Shown here: in pieces, positions 43,436 through 53,824 of the stretch
How positions within the stretch are numbered: the first letter of the stretch is position 1
How the letters are laid out: each line of letters begins with the position of its first letter
Assembly (NCBI GenBank): GCA_045590955.1
Contig: JAZNSB010000020.1
Coordinates: forward strand, 25,138-89,137
Length of the DNA stretch: 64,000 nucleotides
Reading direction: 5' to 3'
DNA from: JAZNSB01 sp045590955
GTDB lineage: Bacteria; Pseudomonadota; Alphaproteobacteria; RF32; CAG-239
Notes under the pieces: model-generated
Told to the model about the DNA's origin: nothing
The model's database searches: none
The model's input: only the letters and a program-made list of their open reading frames with translations
Made by a program: the position numbers and the translations under genes

Positions 43436-45087
43436 TGAATAAATTTGATAAAGAAGGATTATATTTTTTGCCCCTTGGCGGAGCAGATGAAATTGGCATA
43501 AATTTATATGTATATGCCTGTAATAACAAATTAATTATTGTAGACAGCGGATATGGTTTTTTAAATGATTACCCCGGTCTTGACTTATCTTTGGCAGATC
43601 CGTCATTTTTAGAAGAATATGCCGATGACGTAGAAGCAATGTTCATTACCCATGCTCATGAAGACCATTTTGGAGCGGTTGGTTATGTTTGGCAAAAGGT
43701 AAAATGCCCAATCTATGCCACAGATTTTTGTCTGGAACTGATTAAGCAAAGACTAAAAGAACATGGCTTAAAAGATGAGGTGTCATTAAATTCTGTAAAA
43801 GACAAACAAAGAATAAACCTAAAAAACTTTTCAGTGGAATATGTTTCAATGGTTCATTCTGTGCCTGAAACATGTGCTTTAATTATCAGAACCAAATATG
43901 CCAATGTTGTTCACGCCACAGATTGGCGTTTTGATGACAACGAAGATATTCTTTTGCACACAAATTATACTGCTCTTGAAAACATTGCTAAAGAAGGTGT
44001 TTCCATGTTTGTATGCGATTCAACCAATGTTATGAACAACAACAAAGAGGTTTCAGAACTTGTTATCAGAAAGTCTTTAGAAAGCCTGATTCCGCAGTTT
44101 GAAAATGGTTTGGTTGCCACATGTTTTGCTTCTAACTTATATCGTTTAGAAAGTCTTATTTTGGCAGCAGATAAGGCAGGCAGAACACCTGTCTTGGTTG
44201 GCAGAAGTTTGTTATATAACATGAAATCTGCAAAAAAATGCGGATATTTTACAGACCTGCCTAAGTATTATGATGATAAACAGGCAAGTGATATTCCATC
44301 TGAAAAAGCGCTTTATATTTGTACCGGTTCACAAGGTAATGAACGTTCTGCTCTGATGAATATTCTTAAAGGTGTAAATAAAAACATTAAGTTAAAATCC
44401 GGAGATAGCATCATTTTTTCTTCAAAGATAATTCCCGGAAATGAAGATAAAATTGAGCAAATGCAAGAAGAATTTTATAATCAGGGGATTGATGTAATTA
44501 CTCAAAACGACGCTCTGGTTCATACGTCCGGTCATCCGGGCAAAGAAGATTTAGAAAAAATGTATAAGCTTTTAAAACCGCAAATCGTAATTCCGGTTCA
44601 TGGTGATAAACGTTTTATCAGAGAACATCAAAAATTTGCTCTTTCACAAGGTATTAAAACGGTTGGAGTTGTCCATAACGGAGATGTAATGTTAATCAGA
44701 GGCGGACAAATTCAAAACGTTGGTCAAGTGCAAACAGATGTGTTGGCAGTAGATTATAAAGTTTTAACCCCTATAAATTCTGAACTCATGCAAGACAGGC
44801 TTGATGTTGCAACCAACGGTTCAATTTTTATCAGTGCCGTGTTTGATGAAGCTTGGCAACTTAAGGGATTGAAGCTTTCTTCCAGAGACATATGGCAAAA
44901 GAAAGAATTTGAACCTCTTAGAGATGAAATAGAAAAAGAAGTTTCAAAATCTGTAATTGAGAAATTAGAAAGCTTAAAATATGAAGAAAAAAAGGTTTTG
45001 GATTTTATCAGAAACGAGGTCAAAAAACATATAAAGGAAGCCACCGGCAGAGATCCTGTTACATATATTCACTTTTATAAACTCTAA
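43435..45087 (+). CDS. rnj: Ribonuclease J
   Basis: 550 residues. Metallo-beta-lactamase/beta-CASP RNase used in RNA maturation and decay. Zinc motif HAHEDH at residues 73-78; beta-CASP region with CDSTNVMN and FASNLYRLESLI; then CTGSQGNERSALM and the conserved HTSGHPGKEDLEKM and PVHGDKR. C-terminal dimerisation part ends VTYIHFYKL. It overlaps birA by one base; the same pair is seen in other alphaproteobacteria. Confidence 0.94.
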   Translation: MNKFDKEGLYFLPLGGADEIGINLYVYACNNKLIIVDSGYGFLNDYPGLDLSLADPSFLEEYADDVEAMFITHAHEDHFGAVGYVWQKVKCPIYATDFCLELIKQRLKEHGLKDEVSLNSVKDKQRINLKNFSVEYVSMVHSVPETCALIIRTKYANVVHATDWRFDDNEDILLHTNYTALENIAKEGVSMFVCDSTNVMNNNKEVSELVIRKSLESLIPQFENGLVATCFASNLYRLESLILAADKAGRTPVLVGRSLLYNMKSAKKCGYFTDLPKYYDDKQASDIPSEKALYICTGSQGNERSALMNILKGVNKNIKLKSGDSIIFSSKIIPGNEDKIEQMQEEFYNQGIDVITQNDALVHTSGHPGKEDLEKMYKLLKPQIVIPVHGDKRFIREHQKFALSQGIKTVGVVHNGDVMLIRGGQIQNVGQVQTDVLAVDYKVLTPINSELMQDRLDVATNGSIFISAVFDEAWQLKGLKLSSRDIWQKKEFEPLRDEIEKEVSKSVIEKLESLKYEEKKVLDFIRNEVKKHIKEATGRDPVTYIHFYKL

Positions 45088-47154
45088 TCAGGCCTTAAAG
45101 GTTTTGGCGCTTTCATCTTTTTCAAACAGATAGAGCAAATTTTTCAAATTTTTTGCTCTTTCTGATGTAAAAGAGGTATCGGTCTGTAAAATAAATTTTG
45201 CATCATTTGTGGCGGTTATAAGCAAATTTTTATGCATGGATAGGTCTGCAATTTTAAAATTTTGCCAACCGCTTTGCTTTGTTCCCAGCAATTCACCGCC
45301 ACCTCTTAATTGCAAATCTTTTTCTGCAATTTCAAAACCGTTTTCTGTTTCTTTCATAATTGCAAGACGTTCTTTTGCTTCTGCAGAGCAGGGGGTGTTA
45401 TATAAAAGCAAACAAGTTCCTTGTTTGATTCCTCTTTTTACTCTGCCTCTAAGCTGATGCAATTGCGCCAACCCAAAGCGTTGGGCATGTTCAACAATCA
45501 TGATTGTGGCATTTTTAACGTTAACCCCCACTTCAATTACGGTTGTTGCTACCAAAACAGCAAATTTTTTAGCCTGAAAATCTTGCATTATCTGATTTTT
45601 TTCAGCTTCTTTCATTTTTCCATGAATAAGCCCCACATTTGTTCCAAAAGTTTTTTGCAACATTTCAAAACGTTGCTGTGCTGCAGCCAGATCTGTTTTT
45701 TCACTTTCTTCTACTAACGGGCAAACCCAATAAGCTTGCGCACCATCACTTACTTTTTCTTTCAAAGCAGCAATCACATCATTAAGTTTATCGCAATTCA
45801 TAACCTTTGTAATGACCGGCAACCTTCCTTTTGGCATTTGCATAATTTGTGATGATTGCATGTCGCCATATGCGGTTAACATTAAAGTTCTGGGAATTGG
45901 TGTTGCGGTCATAACCAACACATCAGCTTTTTTTGCTTTATTAGACAGACTAAGCCTTTGATGCACACCAAACCGGTGTTGTTCATCAATTACAATCAGT
46001 CCCAAGTTTTCAAAAGCCACATTTTCCTGAAAAAGGGCATGTGTTCCAACGATGATATTAATTTTGCCTTTTGCCAAATTCTCATAAATCAGTTTTTTGT
46101 TTTTTGTTTTTCCGGTAAGCAGTTCCAGATTAAGGTTAAGTTCTTCACACATAGGCAACAATGTTTCAAAATGCTGAGATGCCAAAATTTCTGTCGGGGC
46201 CATTATACAGGCCTGAAAACCGCACTCAACGGCATTTAACATGGCAAGAAAAGCCACAATAGTTTTTCCGCTGCCAACATCTCCTTGAAGCAGACGCATC
46301 ATCTTATAATTTTGGGCCTGATCAAAATAAATTTCATTCAGAACCTGTTGTTGGTCATTTGTAAGTTCAAAATCCAACATATTCAGCACTTTTTGACGCA
46401 ACATATTGTTCCCGCAAATTTTTAATGCGTCTTTTTGTTTTTGCCTTTGTCTAAGCATTGCCAAAGCCAGTTGGTTGGCCAACAATTCATCATAGGCAAG
46501 TCTGGTTCTTGCTGCGTTTTTTTGAGATAAGTCTTCTATACTTTGCGGATTATGAATTTGTATCAAAGCTTGATTAAAAGAAGGAAGAATGTTGTTCTTT
46601 AGAAAATGTTCATCAAGCCATTCGTCCAACTTTGGGGTCAAAGCCAAAGCCTGTTTAATAAATTTTTGCATCATCTTATTGCTGATTCCGGCGGTCAGTC
46701 CGTAAACCGGTTCTGTTTGCGGAATTTGAGTTATGTCGCTTGTAATATAATCAGGATGATTAATTTGCCATTGATTATTAAATTTTTCAATTTTTCCGCT
46801 TACAAATTTTTCTGCGTCTATTGGCAAATTTTTTGCAATAGTGTTTGGATAAGCATTAAAAAAGTTTAAGACAATATCAAAAGTGCCGTCAGAACATATT
46901 ACCTTATAAGGCTTTGATTTTTGTTTATTAGGTTCATGTTTTATTATTTTTATTTTCAGAGTAATTATATCGCCTGGTCTGGCATACATTAAATTTGGAA
47001 CAAATTTTCTGCAAATAATTGAATGAGGCATTTGCCACAGCAAATCAACCACCTTAAAAATATCTAATTTGGACAACAATTTGGCTGTTTTTGTGCCAAT
47101 GCCGTCCAAATTTTCTATCGGAGCAAATAAATTATATAAAATCTGCGGTCTCAT
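45088..47154 (-). CDS. recG: ATP-dependent DNA helicase RecG
   Basis: 688 residues from the ATG at 47154, which has GAGG upstream; a longer frame runs on but its extra part is hydrophobic noise. RecG rewinds stalled forks and Holliday junctions. Wedge-domain start IENLDGIGTKTAKLLSKLDI, OB part, then Walker A GDVGSGKTIVAF, the DEQH box IDEQHRFGVHQR, MTATPIPRTLML and the C-terminal QLRGRVKRG. It converges with rnj without a gap and starts 91 bases from the divergent mfd. Confidence 0.95.
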   Translation of the reverse strand: MRPQILYNLFAPIENLDGIGTKTAKLLSKLDIFKVVDLLWQMPHSIICRKFVPNLMYARPGDIITLKIKIIKHEPNKQKSKPYKVICSDGTFDIVLNFFNAYPNTIAKNLPIDAEKFVSGKIEKFNNQWQINHPDYITSDITQIPQTEPVYGLTAGISNKMMQKFIKQALALTPKLDEWLDEHFLKNNILPSFNQALIQIHNPQSIEDLSQKNAARTRLAYDELLANQLALAMLRQRQKQKDALKICGNNMLRQKVLNMLDFELTNDQQQVLNEIYFDQAQNYKMMRLLQGDVGSGKTIVAFLAMLNAVECGFQACIMAPTEILASQHFETLLPMCEELNLNLELLTGKTKNKKLIYENLAKGKINIIVGTHALFQENVAFENLGLIVIDEQHRFGVHQRLSLSNKAKKADVLVMTATPIPRTLMLTAYGDMQSSQIMQMPKGRLPVITKVMNCDKLNDVIAALKEKVSDGAQAYWVCPLVEESEKTDLAAAQQRFEMLQKTFGTNVGLIHGKMKEAEKNQIMQDFQAKKFAVLVATTVIEVGVNVKNATIMIVEHAQRFGLAQLHQLRGRVKRGIKQGTCLLLYNTPCSAEAKERLAIMKETENGFEIAEKDLQLRGGGELLGTKQSGWQNFKIADLSMHKNLLITATNDAKFILQTDTSFTSERAKNLKNLLYLFEKDESAKTFKA

Positions 47155-47245
47155 ATTTTCCTCAATAAGCATTATAAATATATTTTTAGAAAACAAAAGA
47201 AAAATGTTATTGCAAAAAAACACAATAGGTATAATCTGCAAAATA

Positions 47246-50200
47246 ATGAAAAAAGAAGATATAAAAGATGCCACGTTTTCATCAATAACAGGGGGATATG
47301 ATTCCTTTTTGTTACGTGATATTTATGCTCAAAACAACCAAAAAATCTTATACATAACCTCATCAGGGGTTCAACTTCAAAGGGCAGTAAACGTTTTGCA
47401 ATATCTTGAGCCTGAGGCAGAGGTTTTGGCTTTTCCGGCATGGGATACAGTCCCTTATGACAGAGCATCTCCAAATTCTCAGATTATTTCGCAAAGATTA
47501 AAAACATTATCATCTGTTTTGCAAAATAAGGGCAAACAAATTATAGTTGCCTCTGTTTCATCTGTAATGCAAAAAGTTGTTCCTCAGAGTGTGTTTGATC
47601 AAAGCAATATGCAAATAAAAGTGGGGCAAACATTAAATGTGGGTTTATTTACAGATTTTGTTATATCAAACGGCTACCAAAGGGTAGAGCAGGTCTTAGA
47701 ACCGGGAGAATTTGCTTTAAGAGGAGATATTATAGACATTTTTCCAACCGGAACCGAGCAACCACTCAGAATAGATCTTTTTTCTGAAGAAGTAGAAAGA
47801 ATAAGAACTTTTGACGTTATCAGCCAAAGAACAACCGGCCAGTTAGATGAATATACCATAGGCATTGCATCAGAGGTAATGCTCACTCCTGCATCAGTTA
47901 AAACTTTTAGAGAAAAATACAGGGCATTATCCGGTTCAGATTTTCAAAATACAGAAATTTATGAAGCCGTCTCTCAAGGACAAAATTATTCTGGTATAGA
48001 AAACTGGTTACCTCTTTTTTACGAACAAGACCTTCCCACAATTTTTGATTATTTGCCCGATGCCATAATCGTTATTGGCACTTCTGTTGAATCGGCAGTT
48101 ACTTCCAAACAGGAAAGCATAAAAGATTACTATCAGGCAAGATTGGATGGACTTCAAATTAAGTCGGCCACAGACACAGACAGATATTATCCGGTGCCCG
48201 TAGAAAGCATGTATTTGAGTAAAGATGAGATTTTTAATATCTTTAAACAACGACATTGCACATATTTTTCTGCTTTAACTTTACCAATATCTGATAAAGT
48301 AATTTCCACAGATGTTATTCCTCCTCGCAATTTTTTACAATCCGGAGGCATAAAAGAACTTAATGAATATCTTAACGCCAATGGCAAATTAAAAAGAATA
48401 ATTGCATGTTACAGTCCGGGTTCACAAGAAAGAATTTCACAAATTTTAAACAGGACAGACACTGTCATAACCAACAATTGGCAAGATTCATATTCATACG
48501 CTGCACATAAGAAAATTGCCATATGTAACATGGAACTTGATGAAGGTTTTAAGACCAAAGATTTGTGCGTAATAAGCGAGCAGGAGATTTTGGGAGCAAG
48601 ACAGCACCGCAAAATAAAAAAAGTGACATCAAAAGATTTTATTTCAGACATATCAGGTTTAAATATCGGCGAACTTATCGTGCACATAGAACACGGAACA
48701 GGGCGTTTTTTGGGATTAGAGAGTTTATCTGCCGGCGGGATTATGCATGACTGTTTAAAACTTGAATATGCCGGCTCTGCCAAACTATATGTTCCGGTAG
48801 AAAATATAGAAGTTTTAAGCAGATATGGTTTTGATGATGAAAACATTGTTTTAGATACCATTGGCGGAGCTTCATGGTCTCTCAAAAAAGACAAAGTAAA
48901 ATCAAAAATCAAAGACATTGCAGAACAGCTTATCAAACTTGCGGCCCAAAGACAGCTTAAATCTGCAGATGTTTATACGGCATCAGTTGAAAAATATGAC
49001 CAATTTTGTTCAGGTTTCGGTTTTGCAGAAACCCAAGACCAATTAAATGCCATAGCCGATGTAAGTAACGACCTTAAGGCCGGCATTCCCATGGACAGAC
49101 TTGTTTGCGGAGACGTTGGTTTTGGCAAAACAGAAGTTGCTTTAAGAGCTGCTTTTGAGGTTGCATCAAGCGGAGCCCAAGTTGCAGTTGTTGTTCCCAC
49201 CACATTACTTGCCCGCCAACATTACCAAAATTTTAAGCAAAGATTTAAAGATTTTCCCATAAGGGTAAAGATGTTGTCACGTCTGGTTTCAGCCAAAGAG
49301 GCAAAACAAACCAAGCAAGAACTAAAAGACGGTGCTCTTGAAATTGTCATTGGCACCCACGCATTACTTGCAAAAGACATTTCTTTTTGTAATTTGGGAT
49401 TGTTGATTATTGACGAAGAGCAACATTTTGGTGTAACACACAAAGAAAAATTAAAAAGCCTAAAGGCAGATGTCCATGTTTTGACATTAACAGCCACTCC
49501 AATTCCCAGAACCTTACAATTGTCTTTAACAGGCGTAAAACAACTTAGCATCATTGCTACTCCTCCGTTAGACAGACTTGCTGTCAGAAGCTTTGTTATG
49601 CCTTTTGACAGTGTGTTGATAAAAGAGGCCATATACAGAGAAAAATTCAGAGGCGGACAAACATTTTTTGTTTGTCCACGAGTAAGCGATATTGAGCAAA
49701 TAAAAAAGCAATTACAAACCATTGCACCCGATGCTAAAATTGCAGTAGCTCACGGGCAAATGCCTGTTTCTCAATTAGAAGATGTGATGACAGATTTTGC
49801 CGATGGCAAGGCAGATATTTTACTTGCAACCACCATTGTTCAGTCGGGCATAGATATGCCAAACGTAAACACCATGATAATCCACCGTGCAGATATGTTC
49901 GGATTAGCACAGTTATATCAACTAAAAGGAAGAATTGGCAGAGCCAAACGCAGAGGATATTGTTATTTTACCATACCCAAACAAAAACATTTAAAACCGA
50001 TTGCACAAAAAAGATTAGAAGTTTTACAGGCTTTAGACAACCTTGGAGCAGGTTTTTCTTTGGCAAGCTATGATATGGACATCAGAGGGTGCGGCAACGT
50101 ATTGGGAGACGAACAAAGCGGACACATAAAAGATGTGGGAATGTCTTTGTATCACCATATGTTAGAAGAAGAAATAAACAGACAAAAAGCCCAAACAATG

Positions 50201-50665
50201 GAAGAAATTAAAGAAGGCAGATCAGATTTTTCTCCGGTAATATCTGTAAGTTTATCAGTTCAAATTCCGCAGACATATATAACAGATTTTTCTGTAAGGT
50301 TAAATATGTATAAGCGCATAGCACAGCTTTCATCTGCTGAAGAAATTTTGGAGATAACCGAAGAGCTGATAGACCGTTTTGGTAAACTTCCGTCAGAAGT
50401 TCAAAATTTGCTGGATATTGTAAAAATAAAACTGATGTGCAAGTCTCTTAACATAGAGCGTGTAGATGCCGGACAAAAAGGAATTTTGGTCAAATTTAGA
50501 AACAATCAGTTTGCCAATCCTGAAAAATTGATAGAATTTATTGCAAAATCTTTTGGAAAAGTTATAATAAGACCTGATGAAACACTTTTGTTTGTAAATA
50601 ATACAACAGACAATGTGTTGGAACAAATAGAAAACAAGCTTAAAAAACTGCAAGAGTTGGCCTAA
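47246..50665 (+). CDS. mfd: Transcription-repair coupling factor Mfd
   Basis: About 1139 residues if the ATG at 47246 is used (MKKEDIKDATF); other in-frame ATGs upstream would overlap recG, and no start has a strong ribosome site. It removes stalled RNA polymerase and recruits UvrA. UvrB-like start (AFPAWDTVPYDRASPN), RNA-polymerase interaction domain (IGELIVHIEHGTGRFLGLES), Walker A CGDVGFGKTEVALRAAF, DEEQ box, LTATPIPRTLQLS, and the TRG-type end (GRIGRAKRRGYCYFT). Downstream gene overlaps by one base. Confidence 0.95.
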   Translation: MKKEDIKDATFSSITGGYDSFLLRDIYAQNNQKILYITSSGVQLQRAVNVLQYLEPEAEVLAFPAWDTVPYDRASPNSQIISQRLKTLSSVLQNKGKQIIVASVSSVMQKVVPQSVFDQSNMQIKVGQTLNVGLFTDFVISNGYQRVEQVLEPGEFALRGDIIDIFPTGTEQPLRIDLFSEEVERIRTFDVISQRTTGQLDEYTIGIASEVMLTPASVKTFREKYRALSGSDFQNTEIYEAVSQGQNYSGIENWLPLFYEQDLPTIFDYLPDAIIVIGTSVESAVTSKQESIKDYYQARLDGLQIKSATDTDRYYPVPVESMYLSKDEIFNIFKQRHCTYFSALTLPISDKVISTDVIPPRNFLQSGGIKELNEYLNANGKLKRIIACYSPGSQERISQILNRTDTVITNNWQDSYSYAAHKKIAICNMELDEGFKTKDLCVISEQEILGARQHRKIKKVTSKDFISDISGLNIGELIVHIEHGTGRFLGLESLSAGGIMHDCLKLEYAGSAKLYVPVENIEVLSRYGFDDENIVLDTIGGASWSLKKDKVKSKIKDIAEQLIKLAAQRQLKSADVYTASVEKYDQFCSGFGFAETQDQLNAIADVSNDLKAGIPMDRLVCGDVGFGKTEVALRAAFEVASSGAQVAVVVPTTLLARQHYQNFKQRFKDFPIRVKMLSRLVSAKEAKQTKQELKDGALEIVIGTHALLAKDISFCNLGLLIIDEEQHFGVTHKEKLKSLKADVHVLTLTATPIPRTLQLSLTGVKQLSIIATPPLDRLAVRSFVMPFDSVLIKEAIYREKFRGGQTFFVCPRVSDIEQIKKQLQTIAPDAKIAVAHGQMPVSQLEDVMTDFADGKADILLATTIVQSGIDMPNVNTMIIHRADMFGLAQLYQLKGRIGRAKRRGYCYFTIPKQKHLKPIAQKRLEVLQALDNLGAGFSLASYDMDIRGCGNVLGDEQSGHIKDVGMSLYHHMLEEEINRQKAQTMEEIKEGRSDFSPVISVSLSVQIPQTYITDFSVRLNMYKRIAQLSSAEEILEITEELIDRFGKLPSEVQNLLDIVKIKLMCKSLNIERVDAGQKGILVKFRNNQFANPEKLIEFIAKSFGKVIIRPDETLLFVNNTTDNVLEQIENKLKKLQELA

Positions 50666-51321
50666 TGTCAGATGTATCTCTCATATATTATAACATGCTT
50701 GCCGATTTTGTAAAAGGCAATAGAATTGTGCAAGAAAACGTTGCCGTAAAAAAAATGTGGCAAAATGAAGATCTTATTTTCTGCGATTTATATTTTTATA
50801 AGACCAAAGAGTCAAAAGTATATGATTCTATGGCCATTCACGGCATGACAGATTTAAATACCGGCAAGGTGTATTCTTGCCCGCAAGAAATGTTTGACGA
50901 ATATGTAAAAAGACTTGGAGAAAAGGTTCCGGAAGCAGATGCATTACAAGATAAAAAAAATGCCAATGTTTTAGATAATCTTGGACCTGATTTTCATATT
51001 ATTTTATTTATTGCCAATTTAGGTGAGGGGCTCACAGAATATAAAATCAACAATATCAGCAAATATATTGTAGAAAGATATCCGGAATGCAAAAGTTTGA
51101 GCAACCAATATATTAGAAAATATCTTGTTTCTGCCAAGCCCACAGAAAAAAACTTTTATGACGCATTAAATATCATCAAAACCAAACATAAGGCACGCAT
51201 ATCAGACATGTTGCAAAATATCATTAAGCTTACCATGTCTGATGGCGTTTTTAAATATACAGAAAAAGTGTATATTGCAGAGATATACTACGTTTTAAGA
51301 GAATATGGAATTACTTTTTAA
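50665..51321 (+). CDS. Hypothetical protein with TerB-like C-terminal region
   Basis: 218 residues; the start ATG overlaps the mfd stop (TAATG), so translation is coupled. The last 50 residues (ISDMLQNIIKLTMSDGVFKY, then TEKVYIAEIYYVLREYGI) resemble the TerB-like fold that often binds metal or membranes. The rest is not recognised. Cytosolic. Link to repair is only by position. Confidence 0.6.
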   Translation: MSDVSLIYYNMLADFVKGNRIVQENVAVKKMWQNEDLIFCDLYFYKTKESKVYDSMAIHGMTDLNTGKVYSCPQEMFDEYVKRLGEKVPEADALQDKKNANVLDNLGPDFHIILFIANLGEGLTEYKINNISKYIVERYPECKSLSNQYIRKYLVSAKPTEKNFYDALNIIKTKHKARISDMLQNIIKLTMSDGVFKYTEKVYIAEIYYVLREYGITF

Positions 51322-52178
51322 CGTCCGCCTTCAAAATCAGGAAAGTTAAATGTTCCTTGCACTACATTTGGTTTATTTTCTGGTTTAGATGTTGGTTTTA
51401 TTCCATCAACTTTTCTAGGTTTGTTCTTTCCGGTTGCATCTGCACCGGCACAAATTCCGGCCCAAGTTTTCTGAAAATGATACTTTTTAGCTGTTTTTTG
51501 CAACTCATTACCGCTTGAAAAATATGCATCTTTTATCTTACTTGCATATTGTGTTCCTCTTAGAGCAAATTCTGTTCTGGCAAATATTTCTTCTAAGTGT
51601 TTATCTTGTCTGTCACACCTTTTTGCCAATGTTTCCATAACTGCCATTCTTTGGGTAAAAGTTTCTAGATTAAGATTGTAATTTAAACCATACTGTTCCA
51701 AAGAATCTAATGTTTGCTGTAAAATTAACCGTACATAGCCTTTTGAAGGTTCAGATAATTTTAAGACATTAACATCTGCCATTTTGGTGTATATATCAGC
51801 AGAAAAAGGGATACTGCTGTTATAACACTCTTTCAGCATGTATATTTTTGTAGAATCAGACAGGTCAAATGCTAATATACTGGGCATTAATCTTTCTTCT
51901 GTTTCTTTATACAATCTTGTCAAATCTGTTTTTTCTTGTCGTCTTACAAAATCTACAGCTCTTTTAAATACCTTAAATACATTTATGGCTTGTGGTGCAT
52001 TAAATTCAGTTCTGGCATTGTGCTCGTCATAATGTTTTAGAACAGTATCTTTAACATCTGCAATAACATCATAACAACTTCTGCGAATAGAAGGAACATA
52101 CGGATCTTTTGCCGCTTTTCCCATTCCTATATGAACTAATGAATCATACAAGTCTTTTGGTAAAACTAAATAAGCCAT
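51318..52178 (-). CDS. Hypothetical helical protein
   Basis: 286 residues from the ATG at 52178 (MAYLVLPKDLYDSLVHIG), which has an AAGGG-type site; a longer frame exists but lacks one. No signal peptide or membrane helix. All-helical pattern with several Arg/Glu-rich helices, and a disordered tail with Lys/Pro runs (TGKNKPRKVDGIKPTSKPEN). No family recognised. The end of the gene overlaps the convergent gene by 4 bases. Confidence 0.6.
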   Translation of the reverse strand: MAYLVLPKDLYDSLVHIGMGKAAKDPYVPSIRRSCYDVIADVKDTVLKHYDEHNARTEFNAPQAINVFKVFKRAVDFVRRQEKTDLTRLYKETEERLMPSILAFDLSDSTKIYMLKECYNSSIPFSADIYTKMADVNVLKLSEPSKGYVRLILQQTLDSLEQYGLNYNLNLETFTQRMAVMETLAKRCDRQDKHLEEIFARTEFALRGTQYASKIKDAYFSSGNELQKTAKKYHFQKTWAGICAGADATGKNKPRKVDGIKPTSKPENKPNVVQGTFNFPDFEGGR

Positions 52179-52240
52179 AATTTTCCCTTTCCTGTTAATT
52201 TTGTCCAAGTATATCAAAAAATCTCCTGGTGGTCAATATA

Positions 52241-52272
52241 AAAAAACCACATCATTTTTGATGTGGTTTTTT
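52241..52272. terminator. Bidirectional terminator before kdsB
   Basis: Stem AAAACCACATC/GATGTGGTTTT with loop ATTTTT and T-runs in both directions. Confidence 0.9.
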
Positions 52273-52288
52273 GTAAGTTTTTAAGTTT

Positions 52289-53059
52289 CTACATAGCTTT
52301 TTTGAATGCTTCCAATTCTTCCGGCGTATTAATATCTGCCGGAGCATTTTTATTAAGTTTAATATCATCAACAAGCATTGTTTGAATATGAGCACCGTTT
52401 TCTAAGAAACGCAATTGTTCCAATGCTTCTCTTTTTTCCAACACACCAACATCCATTTTTCTAAACTTCTTCAATGTAGAAGCTTTGAAAACATAAATGC
52501 CGATATGGTGATAATAGTCTTGATTTTCTATTTTTTGCGGATCTCTGATATATGGAGCGGCAGCTCTTGTAAAATACAAAGCTCTGCCTTTTTTGTCTCC
52601 TTTTTTAAGTCCGGTAACAATTTTTACATTGTTTGGATTTTCTACATCTTCTTTGCTTTTAAATACCATTCCGCAAGTTGCCATATCACAACCTGTTTCT
52701 TCCACAATTTTAACCAACTCATTATTAATAGAAGGGTCAACGTTAATGTTATCTCCTTGGAAGTTAACCACCACGTCATATTTTTCACCTGTTGGATCAA
52801 GTTGTTCCAAAGCCACGGCAATTCTGTCTGTGCCAGATGGCAAAGAAGGATCTGTTAACACGCATTTTGCGCCAAATTTTTGTGCGGCATCAACAATAGC
52901 CTGATCTCCGCAAGCAATACAAACATCTCCTTTTACGTATTTTTTTACGTTTTCATATACATGCTGAATTAAAGGTTTGCCGTTAATATCTAACAACGGT
53001 TTATTAGGCAATCTTGTTGCTGCCAATCTGGCTGGTATCATAGTTATAACTTTAGCCAT
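52289..53059 (-). CDS. kdsB: CMP-KDO synthetase
   Basis: 256 residues from the ATG at 53059, with AAGGAG 7 bases upstream. It activates 3-deoxy-manno-octulosonate for lipopolysaccharide. Family lines: IPARLAATRLPNKPLLDING, ALYFTRAAAPYIRD, YYHHIGIYVFKASTLKKF, and LREALEQLRxLE-like EKREALEQLRFLENG. A terminator lies downstream; the adjacent HAD gene is 19 bases upstream on the same strand. Confidence 0.96.
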   Translation of the reverse strand: MAKVITMIPARLAATRLPNKPLLDINGKPLIQHVYENVKKYVKGDVCIACGDQAIVDAAQKFGAKCVLTDPSLPSGTDRIAVALEQLDPTGEKYDVVVNFQGDNINVDPSINNELVKIVEETGCDMATCGMVFKSKEDVENPNNVKIVTGLKKGDKKGRALYFTRAAAPYIRDPQKIENQDYYHHIGIYVFKASTLKKFRKMDVGVLEKREALEQLRFLENGAHIQTMLVDDIKLNKNAPADINTPEELEAFKKAM

Positions 53060-53078
53060 TTTCATCTCCTTTTGAAAA

Positions 53079-53744
53079 CTAGTCATTCTTATTAAAGTTT
53101 TTTATCCAATCTTTTAATTCTTGCATACTGTGCACTTCCGGAACATGTTTAAGTTCTTCCGGCAGGTCAGATGTAAATTCGCAACGAAATCTTACAGGGT
53201 GGGCTCCTGCAGCAATAGTTGCATACTGATTATAAATTCTATCATCAACCAAAATAGTTTCTTCAGGATTTAAGTTATATTCTTCAAAACAGCTTTTAAG
53301 CATATCTTCTTTGGCAGTATCATGCATAAATTTGCCATGTTGCACACACTTGATTACCAAAAAATCTGTAACCGGTGCCAAAAGTTGTTTCAAAAACCTT
53401 GTTTTTGTCTCCACGTCAAACGTTGCAGACATTGTAAACTGCTTAAATCCTTGTTCGTTAAATTCCTTTAACGTTTCAATTACCTCAGGATACAATGGGC
53501 GATTTGTAAAAAATTCCGGAGAATGACAAAAGTCATAATCCATTTGCGTTCCCATTGTGGGATGAGTTTTAAGCTCTAATGCACCATATTTTGGGTTAAT
53601 CGGCAAAACTTCGGGTAGTTGATCCCAAGTAATGTTTCCATATAATTTTGAATAGTTAGGGTGTTTTGTCAAAAAATTATAATAGGCATAATTTAAATTA
53701 GCCAATACACCATCCACATCCCAAAATATATTTTTTATTGCCAT
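53079..53744 (-). CDS. HAD-superfamily phosphatase
   Basis: 221 residues from the ATG at 53744 (AAAGGA upstream). Motif I FWDVDGVLA, motif II around MSATFDVETKTRFL, motif III/IV LVDDRIYNQYATIAAGA. A cap region lies between motif I and II. It is located just ahead of kdsB, so a role in Kdo or sugar-phosphate dephosphorylation is possible, but it is longer than typical KdsC and lacks its usual pattern. Confidence 0.75.
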   Translation of the reverse strand: MAIKNIFWDVDGVLANLNYAYYNFLTKHPNYSKLYGNITWDQLPEVLPINPKYGALELKTHPTMGTQMDYDFCHSPEFFTNRPLYPEVIETLKEFNEQGFKQFTMSATFDVETKTRFLKQLLAPVTDFLVIKCVQHGKFMHDTAKEDMLKSCFEEYNLNPEETILVDDRIYNQYATIAAGAHPVRFRCEFTSDLPEELKHVPEVHSMQELKDWIKNFNKND

Positions 53745-53824
53745 AATTAATCCTTTCGGTAAAATACAATAGAATCCCATATCACATTTTTGGGGGTTGG
53801 TCAATACGAAAAAGAGGTGCAACA

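Noticed and set aside
47069..47245. Longer start for Mfd that would overlap recG
   Set aside because: The extra residues are unlike any Mfd, and they cover the start region of the divergent recG gene.
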